DNA of 64,000 nt from positions 5,270,001-5,334,000 of the forward strand of contig JAKULF010000003.1 in the NCBI GenBank assembly GCA_022661535.1, written 5' to 3'. A program made the translations under genes and the position numbers. The notes beneath the pieces are model-generated. The model was given only the letters and a program-made list of their open reading frames with translations. It made no database searches and had not been told where the DNA came from. This DNA is from Eutypa lata (Eukaryota; Ascomycota; Sordariomycetes; Xylariales; Diatrypaceae). Shown one piece after another: positions 56,668-64,000 of this stretch (position 1 is the stretch's first letter; the number at the start of each line of letters is the position of its first letter).

Positions 56668-59600
56668 TCATTCTTCCGGTGTTGTAGTAGCACTTGACTC
56701 CTCCGCAGAATCACCACCGTCATCATCACTATCCGCTGGCACCTTCTCAACCTCCTTCTCCTTCTCCTTTTCCTTCTGACCCTCATTATCATTCTCATTA
56801 TTATCTGGAGGTGCTGTTGCCTCCGTCGTTGTTGTCGTCGCCGTCGCCGTCGTGGGCACCGGCGGCTCCTCAAGCTGGAGATCGTTGCGCAGGTCCGGGA
56901 GGAAGCGATCGATGCGCTTCCAGGTCTCGACCCAGAGCTTCTCCTGGGAGGGGTCCTTGCTGGGCGGGACGAGGTACCCGCTACTGGACATGAACAGCAG
57001 GACGTTCTTAAGGTTTTCCGGCACAGCCTCCTCCTGTATGGCGAGTCAGTAGATGTAGTTAATGTTTATCATAAGTGCCGGCTGAGTATATATAATGTAT
57101 ATATATATATATATATTCCTTCGAGGTTTGGGGAAGACTCCCATATAGGAGATAGAGACATGAAATAGGGGTTAGGGGTTAGGGGGAATGTCAACATACC
57201 AAACTATCGCCCTGCCCGCTATTCATAAGCCTATCCATAATATCGATGATCTGGAGCCAGAGATCCAGCATGCCATCCCACTTGGACAGGAGCACGAGGT
57301 ACTGCAGGAAGACCTTGCAGAGCAGCGAGGCGGCCTGGACGCGGGTCTCGCTCATGCCGTCGCGGTCCGACGAGAAGACCTCGGGCTTGAGCAGCTTGAG
57401 GATCAGCGGGAACAGGACCTCGCCGAAGATGGCCGTCCACTCCTCATGGTCGCTGCACGTCAGCTCCGGCGACAGCAGCGACCGCTGCAGCGACGAGAAC
57501 GCCAGGTGCCGCACCTCGCGGCACGGGTTCGTGCACTGCGTCGCGAGCGCCTGGAATATCGGGAGCCAGTAGGCTGACCACGCTAGAAAGTGTTTAGCCA
57601 TACCGGGTATATAGGTGGCATTAGATGAAAGGGATGCGTGTATAACATACCTTCTTTACTCTCAAGGTGTGACTGGTTCATTAAGTGAGGAATGCGGGCA
57701 GTCATACTCGAGATGAGGTTCACAGCCTTCACGCCACGTGAGACAGAAGCATTGTCACTATCCAAATGTTAGATTTGTATGTATGTAACGCATACGCGAT
57801 TGTTAAAAACATACCTCGCAGCATCCTTCTTCTGTGGTCGAGCAGTCTTCTGTCTCCTATCGGCCTTCTGCTCAGTAGGTATACCATCTTTAGCAGCAGC
57901 AGCAAACTCGTTGAGAAGGGCGATGGCGGCTTCGTAGTTATCCGCGATGATAGCCGATGGCGAGCCGGACACACCGCCTTCTAGGATATCAAAGACAACG
58001 GGCGACGAATTCGGATACTCGCTGAGTGTACGAAGTATAACCCAGAAATCCGGTGATGTCATAATCTCGCTGCGGAGAGGACCAGGCTGGTCGATACAGA
58101 CCTTGAGGCCTTGCAAAACTAGCTGCGATGTCCTTGTAAGAATATCCTTCGGGAAGGTGGATATTGTGTGCAAGAGAACAGGCGCCCGCACAAAGTCGTA
58201 TTCCTAAATATGTTAGCGTTTTCCCCTAAAGTAAACAAATTCCCAACTTACGTAGCTAGCTTTTAGAATGTTGAACTGGTAGAAAGCAGCTCGAGAAACG
58301 AGTGATGAGTGATGCCGAGCTGGTTCGCGCAAGATACTCTGCAGGGATTCTGCAACCTTCTTGCCAAGTTGTTCCACCGTTTCCGCGTCTCTCAACACGA
58401 GAACGGTGCACAACTCAAGGATGTACACGACCTTTGGATCGTAGGCAGGCTTCTTAGGCCGAGGCTCGGTTCCATTAGATGGCGAAGAAGGAACGCTGTC
58501 CGCCTTCACCGTTATAGATGGTATATCGGCACTCTCATCATCGGGCAACTCATCCAACAACGCCGTAATCAGTGATAGGAGCGCATCAGTAGGTAGAGCC
58601 CTGCGACGAAGTTAGGAACGAATGTATACCTTAAGACAACCGGATAACTTACGACATATGCGCAAATACGTCACCCAGATTACAGGTCATCACGCAGTCT
58701 CGAGTGCTGAGAGCACTGTCTTCCTCCTCCTTTGACGGTTCTGGGGGTTCGTCGGCTGCGTAGCTTGATATATACGAAGATAGTGATGCGATGAATCCGG
58801 TATCAACAGGTCTCGCTGCCCGATCTATGACTGGAGCCCCTTGAAGAGGAATCTTCGGCAGCTTCAACCGCTTGGTGAAGTCGCTGAACGCTTGAGGAAC
58901 TTCCCCACCGAAAAATTCCGGGTCTAGTTCGCTACTGAAGAACGAAGGCAGCAACGAGTTGATAAAGAGGTTCAACCATATTCGTATTATCTAGGAGCGA
59001 GTCAGCTTGTATCCATGCAATGCAATGGAATAGGGTTGCAGAAGGACTCACATGTCTCCAACCATCACGGACGATGTGTTCACTCTCCTTCACTACGCTA
59101 AACAGAACGAGCGTCGCAAGTTGGCCTTTGAGATCACTGCCGAGCTTAACGGCGAGTTCGCTGACCATTACGGCACTGCCATCTGACTGCTTGACTTCTG
59201 TATTGAGTGCGGTATTCGACTCTGGTTCCAAGGTAGACATGAAGCTGAGGTTTCTAATGATGCGGTCTAGAGCCTCAGCGTTTTCGTACCTCGATGCGAT
59301 CCGAGCACACTGGTCGAAACCGGCGACAACTCGGCCGAAGACAGCGTCATCTGTTGCAGACATGAAAACGTAGGACAGTGTCGAGACGATCGGTTGCCAC
59401 GTCGACGCGAACATGTCCGCATCGTAGATATTTGTATTGCAAGGTGCTAGAGGACCCGCGGACTCCGTCTTTAGAAGAAGTTCTCGCCAAGCATAGTCGA
59501 AAGCATGCTTATTATCGTGTTCATCTGGAAGAATGATCTCATTTGACTTGATAGCATTGAAAACAGCTTCGAGGAAGTCGGGAGCGAAGTCTTTACCGCC

Positions 59601-62186
59601 GTTTACCCCTCTAAGGTTCCGGGCAAAGTCTTCGATCACCATGCGCCTTTGACCTTTGAACTTAGGGTTATGCTGATCGGTGTTTAGCATGATGATGGCG
59701 TATGTAAGAACATATACTCCATCTTCATCTGCTATGTCTACCTGGGTCGAGTTGAAATACTTCTTGGAGAAACACTGCAGAATCCGCTCAATCAGTGCCG
59801 ATTCGCCAGGAAGACGAAAACTCTCTAGGAGCAACCGAAGGGCTTCGTCAATGCGTTTCTCATGGAAGTCGAAGAGGTCTATGAAAGACTCTAGGTACTC
59901 CTCGTTACCCTTCTTTGAGATAAAATCCCCAAGCACCTTCTTGGAGACCCGGGAAGCGTCTTTGAGAAACTGAGCCACAGAGGCCGGAGTGTTTTCAATG
60001 ATACCTTGTTCCTTTAGATATGCAAGCCCTTCCTTTGGCTTCTCATTAAATTTGTTCGTGCCTTTAATGATTGTTTTCTTCTTCCGCCTCTGCTCTCTTA
60101 ACTTGAATGTGTCTGGGAGGCCGGCGGACACAGGCTCTTCTTCGAGCCGGTCAAATATGAACTGGACATAGCCGAGTAGAGCATCAAGGCAGAGTGGCGG
60201 AACGCTAGTTGTGCTCCATGTAGCTGAGTCCGGCAAGGCGTTTCGGGATAGAAGACCAATCATGTCTTGGCACAAATCACCGCGATTTACATCGCAGTCG
60301 TAGTTGACGAATAGCTCGATAAGGAAAGTAGGCATTCTAGCTAGAGCACCGACACTCTCTACCATGGCTTGACGTGCGTCAGGTTTCCTAGCACCACCCT
60401 CCATACCAAGCTTTTGACGATCCTTCAGTGGTACGGGAGTTGACCTACCACTACTCGGCTGCGATGGTGGAGGTTTCGCCGAGCTAGGCACCTGTGGTAT
60501 GCCCTCATACAGGAACGGGTCAATTCCGGGCTCTCGGGGAATATCAACTGGAGGGTGCAGACATGTGACGAGGTAGGCGAGGAACAGCTCCTGTTGAAGC
60601 TTGAGGACACCCCTGCAGGTCTCCAGTAGTGTTCCGGCAACGATGAGCGCCTCTTGGAGTATGGCCATATTATCCGAGCGGACAAGTTGGAAGAGATGGC
60701 GACACAGCCGATCCTCAGCAACAACCGCTAGGGATGGATGTCTTGCAATAGATGGTCCTGCGACTTCTAGGGCGACGTGAATAATCCGTAATGCCATTAC
60801 TCGCATGTTATCTCCTTGTTGCTTATCATAAGGGTCTAACAGATCCACGAGAACTCGGAAGAGCTCCTTTATACTAGGTAACGAATATGGCTTAATGTCT
60901 AGAGACTCTGACGTTTCGGAAGCCACCGTGTCTTCTGCACTCTCTGTACTCTCTGTAGTTGGGTTCGGTGCTGAGTCACCGCTTGCCTGTTCGGAACCAG
61001 ACGAAGATGTCCGTGCTGTATCAGTTTGAGGTGGTGCGTCCGATGAGGCTATCACATCATGTCCATTAGTGGACGGGGCCATCTTGAGGGGTTCGTCTCC
61101 ATTGGTCTGGTGGTCGAGTGCGTCTATATCATCGCCAGCTTCAACCTCCAAGTGCTTCAGGTGCTCGAATATGATCTGGCACATGCGGACCATCGCAGCC
61201 TCTGCCGTCCGTCTCAGGAGTTCGGAGAGTCTCGACTGACAACACATAGTCAACCCACATTCCATCATCTCGCACACGCTCTCGTCGCTAAGGAGAGAGC
61301 CTCCAGGGCCAGAAAGCATATCCTCCATAAGATGCAAAATCATCAACAAGACGACCTCGTCCTGAGCAGAATCGCTAGCCTCGAATCGGCAGTGGGTGAT
61401 TGCCGTAGACAAGGACTGCATGGCGACCGGGAAGCGTGGGGATTCGGGACAGATGAAGCCATATGAGAGGAACTTCCGGATAGCTTTAAGGGCGAGGATC
61501 GTAATGGGCGCGGACGTGGAAGAAGCCTGGATTACTTGGAGAAAAGGGGCGAGCAAGGCTGGTGCGTCGAATTCGTGAATATCTGAAGACAAAGTACAGG
61601 AGTTAGTCAATATAGCCGGCATATTACCCCCAGGCAGAATAAATGGAACACACTTCGTAGTCTCGAACTCACCTTTGCAACCAGACAACTCCTGGCGTAG
61701 TCGCCCGAAACCGGCCATCAGAGGGTTATCGGCCATGCTCTTTCCCTTCTGACCTCGCAGCCCCCACCTATTGGCGACTCCGACGTCGAGGGCGCCATCG
61801 ACTCCCGGGCTGCTAGCCGCGGATGCTTTACTTCTCGGACGCAGGAGCGGGTTCGAAGGCCCCAGCTGGACAGAATTCGGGCTACCGCCGAGGATGGAAG
61901 ACACGGACGAATGCGCCCACCGAGCATGCTTTCGCATAACCGACGTGACAGATATGCATTCCGAGATGACCAAGGAGACCGGATCGACCGCCACGGCGAC
62001 GGGCCGGCTTCGGTACTGCGCGTTCGCTTGCTGGCTTGCGTTCATGGCGGCGTTGGTCGCGGATGACAACGAGGGGCGGGGTTCGAGGATATGCGATCCT
62101 GTTACTGCTGCTGGGCTATTCTCAAGCCCCGATTCGCCTTCGATATTGGTATTGGTGTCCGCGTGGGATAACGCATCGCGACTCAT
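56668..62186 (-). CDS. GEA2: Arf guanine-nucleotide exchange factor, Gea1/2-GBF1 type
   Basis: Eight exons: 61673..62186, 59052..61582, 58653..58990, 58252..58600, 57815..58203, 57651..57757, 57200..57582 and 56668..57033, in frame throughout, 1658 residues. Intron 1 (61583..61672, 90 nt) has no stop and is a multiple of three; its donor GTGAGT, branch TGACTAAC and CTTCAG acceptor show it is an intron, giving SGCKDIHEFDAP. The N-terminal DPVSLVISECISVTSVMRKHARW is the DCB region of large Arf exchange factors of the Gea/GBF1 branch. The Sec7 domain spans about residues 680-850 with FRLPGE (catalytic Glu) and YAIIMLNTDQHNP. HDS-type helices fill the C-terminal half, and the last 60 residues are acidic, Thr-rich and disordered. 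It activates Arf on early Golgi membranes for COPI traffic. Confidence 0.95.
57166..57186. repeat. Telomere-like TAGGGGT repeats in an intron
   Basis: Three units of TAGGGGT/TTAGGGG type inside the last intron of the Arf exchange factor gene. Too short to be more than a curiosity. Confidence 0.7.
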
Positions 62187-63787
62187 TCTCGGCGCCTCCT
62201 ACGGCAAGATCATTCAACAATTATATAACCGTTTCGTTTGGTTTCGTTCTCGGGGATGTTTGACAAAAATCGAGATCGAAGTCGAACTGGAACTCGACTG
62301 TTCTTGTCTTGTACCGAAAGCTTTAAGGGGTAGGATGGTTCACGGATAACGACGGGGCTCGGATTAGAAAGCAAGTAAGCGTGAGCCACGAACGGGGGCA
62401 ACTCGAAAATATAATTCGGATGGAACTGCAGAAAAGAATAATCTCTGAGTGATATGGTGTCTACGAATTCGGATTTAAATTTCCAAACCCCCAATGATAA
62501 ACATCAATGAGACGATCAGAGGAGCATACCTGAAGTAAGCTTCTTTTGAAAAGTAATAAGCCTACATAGGATGCTGTATATAATGAAGGTAGAGTAGTGA
62601 ACAGCTGGACATTCAATGATATCCATCCCCAAGCTTCATGGCCAAATCTTTAATGGGGCCAAATTAGTTAGGTACATTAAGGTAATCCATCAAGTCCCTA
62701 CTCGCCCAATTCTATACCTTGCAGTACTTCTGTTGGCGCTAATTGAGGTACCTACCCTAAGACGTTCAATGTTCCCCGGGCCTGAACTAAATAACTTTAA
62801 CGGACCCCATCCAGTCAAAGTTTTAGTTGACAGTGCAGGTGCCCGCCCGGGCAGGCATGGTTAGAGCGGATAAATCGGAGTTAAAAACACCGACCGTTTA
62901 GTTATTGTACGCCGGGACCTCATGAGGTCAATCTCATCATTATCATTTGCGATCGCTTACGATGGTGACAGCATGTCTGACTCTGGCCAGGTGGCTTCAC
63001 TTCGTGCATACCTAGGCAGCTAGGCAGCTAGGCAGCTAGGTACGTTATATCTTATGGAAATTTCCTTGTGAGTCTATACCTACATACATACTTAGGTAGT
63101 TAGAATGTATGTATGTAGGTGTAAGTATATCTACAGACTTCCCCCTTTTACCTAACATATTATTAATTTCACAAAGTCATAATATATCAAGCTGTAATTA
63201 TATACCCATAAATGAAGACTATTGATGGATTGTTAACAATGCTCCCCACCCCTTCCCCCTCTGACAATAATCCTCCCCTTTTCCGCTTTTTGCCCCTTCC
63301 CAACCCAATGTTGTTATATATGCCCCATATAAGCTAGATAGATAGATGATAATAATGCATGGTGTCGTAATATTGTATATTCTCTCTACTGTGCTTTTGA
63401 GCCTTGAAAAAGAAGAACTCCCCGGTCTATACAATCGGTTCGTCGTGTGCGCGCAAACATGCATTTCCGTTGCCCTTACACTGGTGAATTCATGCTCCAC
63501 ATAGTAGCCATACATCAACTCTGCCAAAAACGCCAATGCTGATGAACCCCCGACCATAACCTCGGTCCAAATACTGTACAAGTTCCATCGTAAACCGCCC
63601 CTACCTCTTCCATGATGACCTCTTCCTACTCTTGGAGCGGGCGTCGTAGGCACAGGGAGGGAGGCCGACATCGGAAAGAACTCCTTAACTCCACATGTTT
63701 ACATGTATTTTCTTTTCTTTTCGTGAATGCCAATGTGATGCTGAATGGTAGATGACCAATTGTCATGCCAAAGAGCCGGTTGTTAAA
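62187..63787. other. Intergenic region
   Basis: 1.6 kb with the promoter of the Arf exchange factor and the 3' flank of the edge gene. CTAGGCAG is repeated three times in tandem at 63012-63035. The minus-strand ORF 63219-63671 is not supported. Confidence 0.55.
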
Positions 63788-64000
63788 TTAAGCTTCAGCG
63801 AGACCCTTCTGCTTGGGATCCTTGGAACCAGCGTTAGAGCCCGCATTAGAGCCCACATTAGAATCCGTGTCGGAACCCGCGTTGGAACCTGCGTTAGACT
63901 TCTCTTTGGAAGATGCATCCTTGGAGTCGGCATTGGAAATCTTCGAGTCTGGGGCAACTTTGTTGGCTTCCTTGGCAATGTTTTGCATCTCTGATTTATC
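63788..64000 (-). CDS. C-terminal end of a Ser/Asn/Gly-repeat protein, partial
   Basis: The frame is open from the window edge to TAA at 63790..63788, giving 70 residues. It contains a hydrophilic, Lys/Asp/Ser-rich stretch and a tetrapeptide-like repeat (SNAG, SNAG, SDTD, SNVG, SNAG, SNAG), ending KQKGLAEA. The rest of the gene lies beyond 64000. No family can be assigned; a disordered tail is likely. Confidence 0.55.
   Translation of the reverse strand, partial: DKSEMQNIAKEANKVAPDSKISNADSKDASSKEKSNAGSNAGSDTDSNVGSNAGSNAGSKDPKQKGLAEA

Noticed and set aside
63219..63671. Minus-strand ORF of 150 codons downstream of the edge gene
   Set aside because: It begins with Arg/Gly-rich sequence and then becomes random; probably 3' flank of the partial gene at 63788-64000.

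Overview
The window looks like nuclear DNA of a filamentous ascomycete (Pezizomycotina, perhaps Sordariomycetes; the class is an inference). Genes have short introns of about 50-140 bases with GTRNGT donors and CTAAC-type branch sites. The families are typically fungal: CAP10-type glycosyltransferase, Clr5-domain protein, AA11-like secreted oxidase, Golgi apyrase, Gea/GBF1 Arf exchange factor and HEI10-like meiotic RING protein. Extremely AT-rich blocks carry the signature of repeat-induced point mutation (RIP). No operon, CRISPR array, rRNA or convincing tRNA was found. Exon structures were worked out by hand from splice signals and protein continuity.

Layout. 1-628: 5' part of a small secreted Cys-rich protein (minus). 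2.3-3.9 kb: CAP10 glycosyltransferase (minus). 4.9-6.1 kb: FAM86/EFM3-type methyltransferase (minus). 6.2-9.9 kb: AT block holding a RIP-decayed LTR element nested in an older repeat. 9.9-15 kb: gene-poor, with two related solo LTRs, a GT/GA microsatellite and a truncated cullin-like gene. 15.1-17.5 kb: FAD monooxygenase and short-chain dehydrogenase side by side (plus). 17.7-18.6 kb: TIR transposon relic. 18.8-20.8 kb: arylsulfatase (plus). 22.7-23.8 kb: coiled-coil protein (plus). 24.6-26.0 kb: LPMO-like protein (minus). 28.6-30.2 kb: Clr5-domain protein (minus). 32.9-34.5 kb: membrane dipeptidase (plus). 35.4-37.2 kb: P450 (plus), convergent with a short-chain dehydrogenase at 37.5-38.6 kb (minus). 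39.8-41.9 kb: Golgi apyrase (minus). 46.7-48.2 kb: secreted FAD/ALO-type oxidase broken by one in-frame TAG (plus). 50.4-52.1 kb: low-complexity hypothetical protein (minus). 52.7-54.0 kb: HEI10-like RING protein (minus). 55.4-56.0 kb: second TIR element. 56.7-62.2 kb: Gea/GBF1 Sec7-domain protein (minus). 63.8-64.0 kb: C-terminal end of a repeat-rich protein (minus).

Housekeeping secretory-pathway genes (Arf exchange factor, Golgi apyrase, CAP10 enzyme) alternate with accessory secreted or oxidative enzymes and transposon debris. The strongest unusual signals are the nested retroelement with its preserved empty site, two TA-flanked inverted-repeat elements, a solo LTR with perfect target duplication, a cullin gene cut down to its N-terminal part, a single-codon break in the oxidase, and a HEI10-like gene with one intron lacking an AG acceptor. 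I did not find a clearly new multi-gene system.
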